A DNA stretch of 64,000 bases from Pictodentalium vernedei (GCA_031216915.1 CM062294.1:393071217-393135216), one strand, 5' to 3'; numbered from the stretch's first letter, positions 1 to 11,224 are shown. Numbers and translations are program-made. The notes: a model not told the origin generated them from the letters alone.

Positions 1-132
1 AACTGCATGTCTGACCTCTCCAACACTTTTTGGTCAGCCGTTGGAGGCCGAATGTCGATCCTTTGGTTCTGGTGCTTCTGTTGACAGAGTCTCTTCCTTG
101 TCACCTTCTCCCCGACAAATGTCCAGTGGGTT

Positions 133-736
133 ATGCAGGGATTTCCGTGGGACTTCCCCACGTCCGATCGTGTTCTGACGGTAAACGCCAGCGATCTCGG
201 ATGGGGTGTGTCGTTGGATCCTCTAGGTCTTTTCATTCACGGGTCATGGGACCAGGATCTAGTAGCTCTTCATGTTAACCAGAAGAGGCTTTTCGGATTG
301 TCAGGTCCTTCAGTGGTCTGACAGTTCTACGGTGGTTGTTTACATTCGGAACCAGGGCGGAATGCACTATGTTCCCATGTACGATTTGGTTCGGGATCTT
401 CTACTGCTCGCTCAGGATGTCAAGGTCGGAGTGGTGGTTCGTCACATTCCCAGTCGTCTGAACGTCCTAGCCGACTCCCTGTCCCGACGGGGCAGGTTAT
501 TTTCCACCGAGTGGATGCTCCACATGGCAGTGTTCCAGTCTCTTTGCGATCTCTGGGGTCGTCCCCACATCGATCTCTTTGCGACTCATTGGAACCATCA
601 GGTGGACACTTTCGTGTCCCCATGTCCAGATGCTCTGGCTTTCGTCATGGACGCTCTGGCCCTCTTTTGGGATGGTCTTGTTGGCTATGCCTTCCTGTCG
701 GTTCCGATTCTGCCTCAGGTTCTAGCCCAGATATGA
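133..736 (+). pseudogene. DIRS-like RT/RNase H ORF remnant (RNase H and C-terminal region)
   Basis: The frame from 133 to about 320 gives an RNase H start (NASDLGWGVSL, then WDQDL...HVNQK). After a frame change the frame from 272 gives WSDSSTVVVYIRNQGG, HIPSRLNVLADSLSR and IDLFATHWN...FVSPCPDA. These match, block by block, the RNase H and C-terminal parts of ORF2 in the element at 37801-44934. The second catalytic Asp (SDSS) and the final Asp (VLADSLSR) are present. The frame break near 300 makes this a remnant. The overlapping frame used by the recombinase ORF in the intact elements is also open here from at least 442 to 849. Confidence 0.85.
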
Positions 737-1105
737 ACCTGCAGTTGTTGAATCCTTTCGATCACACCCCTGTATCCTCGGTGGGTGTGGATCAATCTGC
801 TCCGCTCTCTGTTAGCGGCGGTTCCGGCATGTCTCTCTCTGCGTCGTGACTTTCTTTGCCAAAGTCGCCCAAGGAGGTTTCAAGTTGACCCGACTTCATT
901 GTGCCTTCGCGCATGTCTTTTATCGGGTCCTGTCTCCTCCATAGTGGTTTTTAGAGACGAGCAATGGAGTTTGCTTTTCTTCTTCAAGGAGGCACTCACT
1001 CCACTGGTTTAGCCTATGTGTCTCAGTAGAAGGTTCTTCTGTTGATGGTGTGCGATCTTCTGTCACTCCTTCGATCACACTGATTGCGGAGTTTCTGGTA
1101 TATGT

Positions 1106-1562
1106 TTGTTTCTGGGGGTCTCCAGCAATGGGTACAGGTCCATGCTTCAGAGACCTTTTTCATATGTGGTACTGCATTGTTTCGGCACTCATCCTTGCCT
1201 CTCCAAGCTTGTTCAGCTCTTTTCCTTGAAAAGGAATAGGACTTTGCAGTTTACTCCAAGATGGACACTTTCTTGGGCGCTGCTCTGCTGGGGGGGGGGG
1301 GGGGGGGGGGGGGGGAGCGTTCGCGCCTTTATCCCGGAAGGATATGAATTTTCTCTCATGCCAGGTCTCTCCTGAATCCATTTCTCGACGGATTTTTCTT
1401 GCTATTCGTGCAGCTTACCAATCATTTTTCTGCCTTGAGGTGCGTGCATTGTCTTCCTCTTGGGGCTTATACTAACTCCGTCATGTTGTCAGATGTTATG
1501 CTGGCAGCCTACTGGAGAAATGCTACCTTCTCCATTTATCTGTGACAGTTGCAGGAGCAGAC
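1106..1562 (+). pseudogene. DIRS-like tyrosine recombinase remnant
   Basis: Three shifted frames give pieces of the recombinase: GYRSMLQRPFSYVV and KRNRTLQFTPRWTLSWALL near 1130-1290, then IRAAYQSFF, EVRALSSSWG and, after another shift, AYTNSVMLSDVMLAAYW near 1400-1550. The EVRALSSSW block corresponds to the H-x-x-R region and the AAYW block lies just before the nucleophile Tyr in the intact copies. The middle of the domain, including the first catalytic Arg, is missing and replaced by a run of 26 G at 1290-1315. No function can remain. Confidence 0.75.
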
Positions 1563-1848
1563 AGAGGACCTTTGTCTTACGGACCCTCTTTCTTCGGCTC
1601 AGGCTGTTGTCTATCCCAGCCATTCAGTTTCTTACAGGGTCAGTTCCAGCTCCGTGCTGTTACTGCCCTTTCTGTCTGTGCGTCGCACATCACCATACGC
1701 CTCATCTTTCATTGTCTTTTACTAATGTTTGTGATGCTATGGTTTGATAGGACTAGGGATCTCTTCCTCTGTCCATGGTTCCAGTGCAATTGAGTTATGT
1801 GTGGGTTGGTTATGTGATTTTCTCCATCCTATTGTCTGTTCAGCCTGT

Positions 1849-1932
1849 AGTAAACAATTGTAAGGTTGGTTGATAAGAAATATAAATTTTATAGTAAATT
1901 TCCTTTCTTATTATACCTACTGCAATTGTTTA
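1849..1932. repeat. Internal complementary region of the decayed DIRS-like element
   Basis: The second half (about 1874-1932) is the reverse complement of the right terminal repeat at 2235-2303, with few mismatches. The first half begins CCTGTAGTAAACAATTG and should pair with the lost left end. The layout matches the internal complementary regions at 44545-44631 and 61454-61540. Confidence 0.75.
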
Positions 1933-2234
1933 CATGGAGGCCCTCCCGTCTTCTTATTCGGGTAAGAATCCTTCCTCCCCGCTGATCACATAACTCCTTT
2001 GTTGGCGGACTCAAAAGAATGGTTTGATGACTGCTTGCGCACTGGTTAACGGAAGTCGTGGAATTGTACTAAGAGAAGAGCGTCCCTTACTGTGTGTGCG
2101 CCGATGGCGCTCAACCAAGTTTTGGCTTATTTTTTCGTGGTGGTTTTACTCCACTTTTCTTTCCCAAATCTCTTGGGAAAGATTAAAATAGAGAGTATTT
2201 TATCCGAATTAGGGTCTTCCGCGGTAGTGCAAGC

Positions 2235-2303
2235 CTGTAGTAAAATATTGCGGTAGGTATAATAAGGAAGGAAATTTACTATAAAATTTATATTTCTTCC
2301 TTA
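2235..2303. repeat. Right inverted terminal repeat of the decayed DIRS-like element
   Basis: The stretch from CCTGTAGTAAAATATTGCGG to TTCTTCCTTAT is inverted relative to 1849-1932. Its outer end abuts the coding sequence of the unknown minus-strand gene at 2304, which marks the element border. Confidence 0.7.
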
Positions 2304-3504
2304 TGCTGGCGTGTCTTTGTCAGTTCCTTGTTCACTGTAGCTTGCAGCTCGACTGGCTTTTCTCGTTCCTTTTGGAACGATTGCGGCTTGACTAGCCCCA
2401 TCTCGTGTGTGAGCGTCGGTGGTGGGGTGGGTGTTGTGTTTACATCCATATTCACACCCAGGATCTGGGTTATGGTGGCGATAACAATCTCATTGTTATA
2501 CCCCACCACATGACCTATACGGAGCAGCATATCACTTAGGGCCCATGTAGAGTCCGATCCCAAAGACAAAGTCGACCTTAGAGCCAGCGTACTGCAATAC
2601 ATCTTGATAACGCTTGTTTGCTGAAGGGAGGTCCACTGGGGATGAGATGGCATCCTCAATGTTTAAAAGGAACTGCTTCTGCGCATCGAAGGCCGTTTCG
2701 TGGTGTTGTGCATCGGCGATAATGCGTGTCCGTGTCTGGGCCTGTGCCCCCAAGACTGCCCACACGTAGGTCCTGATGCTGTCATTTAGGCATTCAACGC
2801 CGGGCTGCGTGAACCCCCGAGATTTATCAAGAATGAATGTGTTCCATACCCTATTTGCGTTTGGGGCATCTTGTTTGATGAAATTGACATGGACAAACTC
2901 ATTGGATGTCCGATGTGTGAATGACATGCTAGTAGGGTCGTAGTCAGCTAAGGGGTGAGGGCAAAGGTTTGTCCAGTAGTTGTACACCTGCCCCATGCCA
3001 TAGTTTGGGACTTTGACACACCAGTCGGTGTGTGGGGATACACTCACCATAGATTCGCTCATATGCCCTCCAGTCATAGGAGTTATTGAACGCATTCCAA
3101 GCTTGATCCTGGGGCAGTGCAGTCTTTAGCTCGCTGAGGATCCTGCGAACCTTGTAGTACACATGGAACTCGTATAAGGACTTAATGAGGGGATCTGAGG
3201 CGCTTAGGTGATCTTGTATGAACACGCCAGAGCCTGTCGTTGCACACCAGATGGCGAAATTTAGCTGGTTCTGCCAGAACTGCATTGGATTGCTAAGCCA
3301 TGTCTGTACTAGCTTGTCAGATTCGACAAGTAGCAGCCGGTTCCTCTGGAACACATCAGGATAATGCTCTTGGAAATATGAGTGCGATGCGACCCGGACT
3401 CGGATGCTGGGTTTTGTTAGTTGCTTAACTATGTCTTTGGACGAGAACACCCCGCCTGTCTTGTATTTTGCACCACGATTGAAACTAAATGCCTGGGCAT
3501 CCAT
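2304..3504 (-). pseudogene. Unknown protein gene, about 400 codons, with two frame breaks
   Basis: Three overlapping minus-strand frames read as one protein. It starts with ATG at 3504 (MDAQAFSFNRGAKYKTGG), changes frame near 3045-3060, changes again near 2540, and runs to the edge of the DIRS-like element at 2303. The product is soluble-looking, without signal peptide or membrane segment, and rich in aromatic residues (for example WLSNPMQFWQNQLNFAIW, then GQVYNYW and VDFVFGIGLYM). The coding character is strong across the breaks, with no low-complexity sequence until a Pro/Thr-rich stretch near the C-terminus. I do not recognise the family with confidence. It could be a multicopy gene of a DNA mobile element or a virus-derived gene. 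The last codons are replaced by the DIRS-like terminus, so the C-terminus is not original. Confidence 0.6.
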
Positions 3505-3614
3505 AGTATGTATGTCTAAGACAAGACTTCAAAATGGCCAGACGACTGCTCTTCCCATGTCGAATGAGATTGCTGCTCCTTCCATAAAAGGACTTAATGT
3601 TGGTAATACCAAGC

Positions 3615-3615
<1 letters not shown>

Positions 3616-3647
<32 letters not shown>
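3616..3647. repeat. Poly(C) tract, 32 nt
   Basis: An uninterrupted run of 32 C is followed by a short (TA)n tract near 3679-3695. Proline- or glycine-rich frames across it are artefacts. Confidence 0.9.
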
Positions 3648-3648
<1 letters not shown>

Positions 3649-5397
3649 CCCCATGATATTCTGTTTTGGCAACTACTGTATATATATATATATATCATAC
3701 TAGATAGATATAACTTTACAGTACATACCTCAAAACAAACCTTAATCAACCCAGTTTTTGAACAGTGCATTTGAACACAGATATGGGAGTAAATCAAAAA
3801 AATGTCTTTCTAATACAGGTTGGTTTTAAATCATTATCGATTGCGCTGTATGCTGTCAAGAAGTAGATCACGCTATTTTTAATCCGTATGTAAACAAGAC
3901 ACCCCTAGAGTGTCAATCAATTTTTAATGTCCTATATAAGTACAAATTGTTTGTTTAACAAGTACAGGGTAGAGCGGGTTCCCTATGTATCTGCCGCTAG
4001 CAGAATTGGCCATTCCATGGTGGGTATGTTAAATCCATTAGGTGTGGTGTGGTTCAACCCTTCAGCTGCCTGGCGCGCAGTTGTGGATCGTACTAGCTCA
4101 GGACTAGAGCACCGAGATCGAAGGGACACATGCTTTGACTCACTGCCTGGGGTCAGCAGATTCTGCTAGAGTGTATCAGCCGGTGCTTGCTATAATGTAC
4201 CAGCGGTCACAGTTGTCGGAGGGCTGCCTGAGCTACACATCCAGCCAAGGCCCATAAGCACGTGGAAGGTTTTTCTCTTTTGCTTCAATTTTTTTTGCGA
4301 TTACTCTTAGCAGCAGGAAGGGGTGCATATATATTTGACAGACTTGACAAAACAAGAGAGCCGGGCCGGCCAGGGTAATGGGCCGTCCCATGGGCTCGAG
4401 TGGGTTTTTTTCAAGCTTTCGAAATTGGTATGCTGACCCTCCCTGCTGCTCATGTGACATAATTCCAAATGCTGATTGGATTGTAGCCATTCGACTTTGT
4501 TCGCCAGGGTGGCCACACTGGCAATTTTATTGGTGATCTGTCCATAGCAATAATAAAATTGGGTGGAAATAGCAAACATGCTTGATCGGTGCGATCGATC
4601 GTGCAGACATGATCGCCGAGTTCAGTCACTGTTGCTTTAATGAGCAGACAAGCAAAATTTAGAAGCGATTTCAAAATCTGCACGATCCTTTGAAAAATAA
4701 TCACTTGTCTGCCCCTTGCTTTACCGTACACTTTGTTATAGGTTGTACTGTAACACAACTGTCAGTTCAATAACGACGAATATTTTTGTTACTTCTTTCC
4801 AGAATGTAAAGAAAAGTAAGAAGTTCATGTTGAAGAAGTCATGTTGTTGATTTGAGTGACTCCTGTGACAACAGAAAAATGAGTTGTAAGGAGTTACAAG
4901 AGGTTTGTTAATTTGATATTGTTCTAACCACAGGTCGAATATACTTGTATTTCATGCAAGAGCCATTATTTTTATGCAAGAATCATCAGTAAATATTTCT
5001 CTGCTTGTTGCTGGCAGATATTCCCACCAGACCAGGAAATCTCCACAAAAATATGCATAATTTGGGCATGGTCACACAAATTTTCCCCTGTAAATTGTAT
5101 CAGCTTTTTGACTAATGATTTCTGTACTTAAATTTTAATGCATCAGATCTAGTCAAGGTTGCTGTGAAGAAAATATTTTTAAAATACTCTGGGTTAATGC
5201 CTACACCTAATCCTTGGAAGGACCCAATATATCTCTCAGTATGAAGACTGGTAGTGAATACATGCAATGTGTGATTAGTTGAATTTATTCCAAAATGTCA
5301 CTTGGTTGTGTCTCCTCTAGTATAAATTCTACAGGGGTGTGCCCACACCAGGTGACCCTGAGCACTGTAATTACCACCCAGCACTCAAGACAATTTC
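3648..5397. other. No gene recognised
   Basis: AT-rich sequence with short open frames only. No splice-flanked conserved exon, RNA gene or structured repeat could be supported. It may be intronic or intergenic. Confidence 0.5.
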
Positions 5398-5462
5398 AAA
5401 GTCAAGGTACATGTGAGCTATTACCATCATGCATGTGAAAGTCTGTGAATCTGTTTACATTT
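5398..5462 (+). mobile_element. 5'-end fragment of a pearl-like tandem-core element
   Basis: The sequence GTCAAGGTACATGTGAGCTA, followed by TTACCATCA, is a diverged version of the 5' terminus seen at 14684 and 54541. The next element starts directly after it, so only about 65 bp remain. Confidence 0.5.
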
Positions 5463-7286
5463 TTAGCTCAACTTTGGCGAAGCCAAATTTGAGCTTTTGT
5501 CATGTCCTGTCGTCCGTCCGTCCGTCTGGCCATATGTCAACAATTGAATACGGCTCGGGCTAGAGGCCGTATTTATGAACCGATCTTTACGAAACTTCTT
5601 GGGTACCTTTGTTATGACCGTGGGACGAGAACGAGTGTTTTTGGGTGCAGTCCGAAATTCATGATGGCTGCCAGCCGCCATTTTGTACCGACGATGCAGA
5701 AATCTGTTTTTTGTACAGAACTTCCATATGAAAGCTCTGATTTGAATAATTTTTTGTATGAATGTTTAGTACCATCGGATATATCACATATAATACGGGT
5801 TTTTTTCTCATGCGTAAATTGTGCAAATAAGACTAATTTTGATGTTTTTTGGTGTTACTTTCAGCACTGTAAGTGCAAATGCCAATACGGCTCGGGCTAG
5901 AGGCCGTATTTATGAACCGATCTTTACGAAAATTCTTGGGTACCTTTGGTATCACCGTGGGACGAGAACGAGTGTTTTTGGGTCCGGTCCGAAATTCAAG
6001 ATGGCTGATGGCAGCCATTTTGTACAAAATTAGAGGCACAGAACTTCCAAATGAAAGCGCTGATTTGAATAATTTTTTGTGTGAATGTTTAGTACCATGG
6101 GATACATCACATATAATATGGGGTTTTTTCTCGTGCAGAAATTATGCAAATTAGATGAACTTTGATTTTTTCAGTGCCACTTACACACAGTTAGTACACA
6201 TGTCAATACGGCTCAGACTGGAGTCTGTATTTATGAACTGATCTTCACGAAATGTCTTGGGTACCTTTGTTATCACTTTGGGACGAGAACGAGTGTTTCT
6301 GGGTGCAGTCTAAAATTCAAGATGGCTGCCAGTGGCCATTTTGTACCAAAATTAGGTCTAATCAGTTTTTTGTACACAACTTCCATACAGCTCAGACTAG
6401 AGGCCATATTTATGAACCAATCTTTACGAAACTTCTTGGGTACCTTTGTTATCACCGTGGGATGAGAGCGAGTGTTTTAGGGTGTGGTCCGAAATTCAAG
6501 ATGGCCACCAGCAGCCATTTTGTACCAAAATTAATGCAATCAGTCTTTTGTACAGAACTTCTGTATGAAAGTTCTGATGTGAATAAATTTTTGTATGAAT
6601 GTTTAGTAACATGGAATACATTACATATTGTAACGGTTTTTTTTTCGTGCAGAAATTATGCAAATTAGATGAACTTTGATTTATTCAGTGCTACTTACAC
6701 AATGTAAGCACACATGTCAATACGGCTCAGGGTAGAGGCTGTATTTATGAACCGATCTTCACAAAACTTCTTGGGTACCTTTGTTATCACCTTGGGACGG
6801 GCATGAGTGTTTCTGGGTACGGTCCAAAATTCAAGATGGCTGCCAGTGGCCATTTTGTACCGAAATTAGGTCCAATCACTTTTTTGTCACAAGTTCTATA
6901 CAGCTCGTATTTATGAACTGATCTTCACGAAACTTCTTGGGTACCTTTGTTTTCACCTTGGGACAGGAACGAGTGTGTTTTGGGGTGCCTTTGTTATCAC
7001 TGTGCTATGAGAACAAATATTTTGGGGTTCAGTCAGACCCACTCTGGGACTCAAAAGATTTTTTTCTAGTTTAGCATCTGACTGTCACCCACCTTTACAA
7101 TACTTTACCTATACATTTGTTACAGGCAACGGTCAGTATTTATGTACAGACCGTTACAATACTTTATATTTACCTTTGTTATCAGGTCATTACCTAGATG
7201 TTTGTCATTTCTGTGTCACATACTATACATGTACATGTCTTTGTCTTGACAAGTTAAGCTACAGTGTCATTGACAATTTCATTTTT
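5463..7286 (+). mobile_element. Pearl/HINE-like tandem-core element
   Basis: The 5' end has a hairpin (TAGCTCAACTTTGGC/GCCAAATTTGAGCT) followed by a CCGT-rich stretch. Next come about six tandem units (5547-7010). The 3' terminus near 7250-7286 reads AAGTTAAGCTACAGTGTCAT with a GTGTC/GACA hairpin and a T-rich end. The same 3' terminus occurs at 9766, 18966, 52345, 52790 and 63344. The structure (short conserved ends, subterminal inversion, 3' hairpin, T-rich insertion site, tandem core) resembles pearl and Helitron-associated elements described in bivalves. It has no coding capacity. Confidence 0.65.
5547..7010 (+). repeat. Tandem core array, units of about 320-340 bp and shorter
   Basis: Units start with ATACGGCTCGGGCTAGAGGC near 5547 and 5884, then diverged starts near 6204, 6387, 6720 and 6898. 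Spacing falls from 337 and 320 to about 180 bp in deleted units. Conserved landmarks include TTTATGAACCGATCTT and CTTGGGTACCTTTG. Weak open frames inside it are repeats, not genes. Confidence 0.8.
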
Positions 7287-8858
7287 ATGTGTACCCATAC
7301 TATGTATGGTACACATAATGCCGGCATCTGGGGTGACCATCCGTCGTTCGTCCATCCTTTGTCCGTCTGTCTGTCTGTCTGTCCATCTGTCTGTCCATCC
7401 GTCCATCTGTCCGTCCGTCCGTCCGTCTGTCTGTCCGGCATCTGTATCCATTTCTTTGGCATTTGATAACTTGAAAAATATTGCTTGGATTGTCAAGTTA
7501 CTTTACATTTATGTTCAGGTTACTGATGTGCCGAGCTGTATAGTTTTTGGTGTAAATCGGATAATTTGATCCTGAGATATTAACCCTTTATCCTTCAAAT
7601 TGAAAATTCCTCCAATCCCTTTGGCATTCGATAACTTGAAAAATATTGCTTGGATTGTCTAGTTACTTTATATTTGTGTTCAGGTTACTGCTTTGCCGAG
7701 CTGTATAGTTTTTTGTGTAAATCTGATGATTTGATCCCGAGATATTAACCCTTTATCCTTCAAATTGAAAATTCCTCCAATCCCTTTGGCATTCGATAAC
7801 TTGAAAAATATTGCCTGGATTGTCAAGTTGCTTTATATTTATGTTAAGGTTACTGATGTACTGAGCTGTATAGTTTTTGGTGTAAATCTGTTATTTTGAT
7901 CCTGAGATATTAACCCTTTATTCTTCAAATTGAAAATTTCTCCAATCCCTTTGGCATTCGATAACTTGAAAAATATTGCTTGGATTGTCAAGTTACTTTA
8001 TATTTGTGTTCAGGTTATTGATGTGCCAAGCTGTATAGTTTTTGGTGTAAATCGGATAATTTGATCCTGAGATATTAACCCTTTATTCTTCAAATTGAAA
8101 ATTCCTCCAATCCCTTTGGCATTCGATAACTTGAAAAATATTGCTTGGATTGTCTAATTACTTTATATTTGTGTTCAGGTTACTGATGTGCCGAGCTGTA
8201 TAGTTTTTGGTGTAAATCTGATGATTTGATCCCAAGATGTTAACCCTTTATCCTTCAAATTGAAAATTCCTCCAATCCCTTTGGCATTCGATAACTTGAA
8301 AAATATTACTTGGATTGTCAAGTTACATTATATTTGTGTTCAGGTTACTGATGTGGCGAGCTGTATAGTTTTTGGTGTAAATCTGTTATTTTGATCCTGA
8401 GATATTAACCCTTTATCCTTCAAATTGAAAATTCCTCCGACCCTTTGGCATTCGATAACTTGAAAAATATTGCTTGGATTGTCAAGTTACTTTATATTTG
8501 TGTTCAGGTTACTGATGTGCCGAGCTGTATAGTTTTTGGTGTTAATCTGATAATTTGATCCTGAGATATTAACCCTTTATTCTTCAAATTGAAAATTCCT
8601 CCAATCCCTTTAGCATGAGATAACTCAAAAAAGATCAATCCGATTGTCATGTTTCTTTATATATTTATTCAGGTTACTGATGTGCTGTATAGTTTTTTAT
8701 GTAAATCTGATCCGGAGATATTAACCCTTTATCCATCAAATTAGACACTCTTCCAATCCATTTCTTATGTACCCATACCTTGTATGGTGTACATAATGTC
8801 AGCATCCGTGGTGGCCCTCCGTCATACAGCTTTCTACTAGTTGCGCGTATGGGTACAC
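7287..8858 (+). mobile_element. Tandem-core element with GTACCCATAC ends
   Basis: It begins with a hairpin (TGTACCCATAC...GTATGGTACA) directly after the preceding element. A (CCGT/CTGT)n stretch lies at about 7340-7440, followed by eight tandem units (7453-8760). A second copy of the 5' hairpin sits at about 8766-8795, and GTATGGGTACACAT near 8847-8860 is the inverted end motif. It was probably one element with a short derivative fused at its 3' side. It is non-coding. Confidence 0.55.
7453..8760 (+). repeat. Tandem array of about 165-bp units (8 copies)
   Basis: Each unit carries TTTGGCATTCGATAACTTG, GCTGTATAGTTTTTGGTG and GAGATATTAACCCTTTAT. Unit starts lie near 7453, 7620, 7780, 7951, 8118, 8280, 8442 and 8609. 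Units are very similar except for the last one. Confidence 0.9.
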
Positions 8859-8864
8859 ATCTGA

Positions 8865-9766
8865 CGATTTCATCGGCCTATTTTTTAGCACAGTCTACAC
8901 CCTGTAGTTCTTGACTGATCACTAAATTTCATGTGCAGGTTCGAGGTCATGTCTAGATGAGAATGTCCCATTTTGGTCACAATCTGTCAACAGTGATTGC
9001 TGCGTGGGTTCAAAACCCGAAAACTTTTAGCACAGTATACTGGTCGTATTAATCAAGGGATTTCATTGTAACTTGGTAGGGTGACTCTGTATAAAGTCCA
9101 GATGAGAACGTCGTATTTTGGTTGGGTTTGGTCAACCATGATGGACACAGTGAAACGTGGCCTAGATTCCGTGAGCACAGTTTTCAGGTTGCATTTATTG
9201 TATTCATTGTGAATTGAATTGATATAATGTCTAGATAAGAACGTCCTAATTTGGTTGTGATTGGTCAACCATGATAGTGTCAAAGGCACAGGACTTAGGT
9301 TTGTTTAGCACAGTCTACAGTTCATATTTATGAAGTGATTTCATTATAACATGGTAGGATGACTTTGTATGATGTCTAAATGAGACTATCCTATTTTGGT
9401 CACGATCGGTCAGCTGTTACCGCCGCTTGGGCATGTGACCTAGATTCCTTTAGCACTGTTTACAGTTCATACTTGTGAAAGAATTTTATTGTAACTTGGT
9501 AGGATGACTCGGTATGATATCTAGATGAGACAGTCCTATTTTGGTCGCCATCAATCAAATATGATCTCTTTGGTTGACATATGTTAACTGTGAGGGCCAC
9601 ATCAACCCAGGTCTCAATTCTTCAGTACAGTCTGCACCTCAAATTATTCTTCTTGAAAACACTTGTTTTATTTTGTAATTCTTTCATAAATGTTGAACAT
9701 AATCCTTTTCTTCAAACACTACACACAGTCAAGGTAAGCTGTAGTGTCACTGACACTTTCATTTTG
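8865..9766 (+). mobile_element. 5'-truncated pearl-like element of the 145-bp-core family
   Basis: About five diverged units with TTTAGCACAGTCTACAG and GTCTAGATGAGAACGTCC are the same core as the large array at 14775-18660. The 3' part from 9575 (TGTTAACTGTGAGGGCCACA) to the hairpin end at 9766 matches 18720-18966. The 5' terminus is missing. Confidence 0.7.
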
Positions 9767-10466
9767 GTGATTGCACTACCAAAATTCCAAAAATAATCTG
9801 CGATGTTGAACTAATTATATTAACAACCTGACTGGGGTTCCCAATCCTTCCAAACTTACTCACAATTAAAGTGTGGTATTGGTGCTGCTGCTTATATACC
9901 CCATTTTATTGAATTTTTTGAAAAAATGGTGTATGATCATCACAGATGTAAGAAAGCAACAATTTTTTTTTTGCATTTGCTTTAAACAATATTTATTAAT
10001 TAATAACTGCGTTAATTATATACATCAGTCAGGCTATTCACATAGGTAATGTACACCAAACAGTATATAATATATATAATATAACATGGGATGTAAAAAA
10101 AAACTATACAAGACGGGATACGACAGTAAGCATATGCTTATAAGTATTGTCTCCCTTGAACAATTTCATTTTATGAGGATGGAAAAGTATGGTTCATTGA
10201 GTAGGGCTGTACAAACCATTGGTTGGTTGTTGCTTCTTGCTGTTGATGCCTAAGTACACAGAATGATTTTTATTTTTGATTCATCATATGCCGATCAACT
10301 TACGTGTTGGGAAAGTCAAAACACCAGAAAATAAGTTTTCAGATTCAGCAATATACTATCAGTAAGTGGCGCACTTGTATGTGGCAAATGTACATAAATG
10401 TAACCATACACACACACACAATTCCACATACATATATGTAAATATATATACACTTCATCAAATATT
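9767..10466. other. No gene recognised
   Basis: AT-rich non-coding sequence with short poly(A/T) and (CA)n tracts. No feature could be supported. Confidence 0.5.
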
Positions 10467-11040
10467 TTATATAACTTCGTCAAATTGCAGTCATGCTTGG
10501 AAGTTTACTTCCTTCTAAGCGGCTTTCGTCAAATAGCCGTCATGCTCGGAAGTTTACTTCCTTCTAAGTGGCTTTCGTCAAATTGCTGTCATGCTCGGAA
10601 GTTTACTTCCTTCTAAGCGGCTTTCGTCAAATTGCCATCATGCTTCCTTGTTACCACCTAAGGAAGATCTGATACGGTATTGTTTGTCCATAATTTACAA
10701 TTAAAAACAGTGAACAACGTGTAATGCGGAACATATCTTTACTTGTTGCCCACAAGGAAGATATGTATCGGCAATTTTATAGACAGGTTCATGATTAGGA
10801 GCTAGGCAGCCACTTGCCAAATAATAAATCGATCTGTAAGACGTACGCGTATCTCAATCAATTTTATAATTCCCATTCAACAATTAAGATCAGTGTGACA
10901 CTAAATTTTACGTTCCCATGACGCGATACACATTGGTACGGCACTTAACGTGACGGAATAAGAATTAGTCAAAAATGAAAGCCGTTTAGAAGGAAGTAAA
11001 CTTCCGAGCATGACGGCAATTTGACGAAGTTATATATATA
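10467..11040. mobile_element. Foldback-type MITE with multiplied terminal repeats
   Basis: The left side has about three and a half tandem copies of a 58-bp unit (AACTTCGTCAAATTGC...GGAAGTTTACTTCCTTCTAA) at 10467-10650. The right side has a single inverted copy at about 10984-11037. The inner 330 bp is non-coding. The AT-rich flanks (TATATA on both sides) hide the target duplication. Confidence 0.65.
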
Positions 11041-11138
11041 CCGGGTATATATATATATTTAGCGGTGTACACATACACACGCAAATGTGTGCACACGTGT
11101 GTGTGAAAGCATATACATGTATACATATAAACACACAC

Positions 11139-11179
<41 letters not shown>

Positions 11180-11200
11180 CACACGCATGCATACATACGC
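11041..11200. repeat. Microsatellites, (TA)n and (CA)n
   Basis: TATATATA near 11030-11060 is followed by a long ACAC tract near 11140-11180 with CATATACATG-like variants. Cys/Val-rich frames across it are artefacts. Confidence 0.85.
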
Positions 11201-11224
11201 ATATACATATTGAGTCTTATAATG

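Larger units (their letters stand above)
1..2303 (+). mobile_element. Decayed DIRS-like tyrosine-recombinase retrotransposon, 5' part outside window
   Basis: The segment carries, in order, the C-terminal half of an RT/RNase H ORF, fragments of a tyrosine recombinase, an internal complementary region (1849-1932) and a right inverted terminal repeat (2235-2303). This is the same order as in the two well-preserved DIRS-like elements at 37801-44934 and 54721-61844, but the protein and terminal sequences are clearly divergent, so it is a different subfamily. The left end is beyond the window. Frameshifts, stops and a run of 26 G inside the recombinase region show that it is dead. The right border at 2303 is placed where homology between the internal region and the terminal repeat stops. 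Confidence 0.85.

Noticed and set aside
1160-1381. Proline-rich minus-strand frame
   Set aside because: It crosses the 26-nt G run inside the decayed recombinase region and has no conserved block.
4000-4260. tRNA-like or SINE-like GC-rich stretch
   Set aside because: No A/B box pair or cloverleaf could be supported, and no second copy was seen in the window.
5502-6668. Plus-strand frames up to 138 codons with repeated protein blocks
   Set aside because: The repeated peptide text follows directly from the tandem DNA units, stops differ between units, and no domain is present.
7176-7569. Overlapping frames of 60-100 codons on both strands
   Set aside because: They run through a (CCGT/CTGT)n tract and tandem units, and their composition is that of the simple repeat.
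10986-11192. Cys/Val-rich minus-strand frame
   Set aside because: It is the translation of a (CA)n microsatellite.
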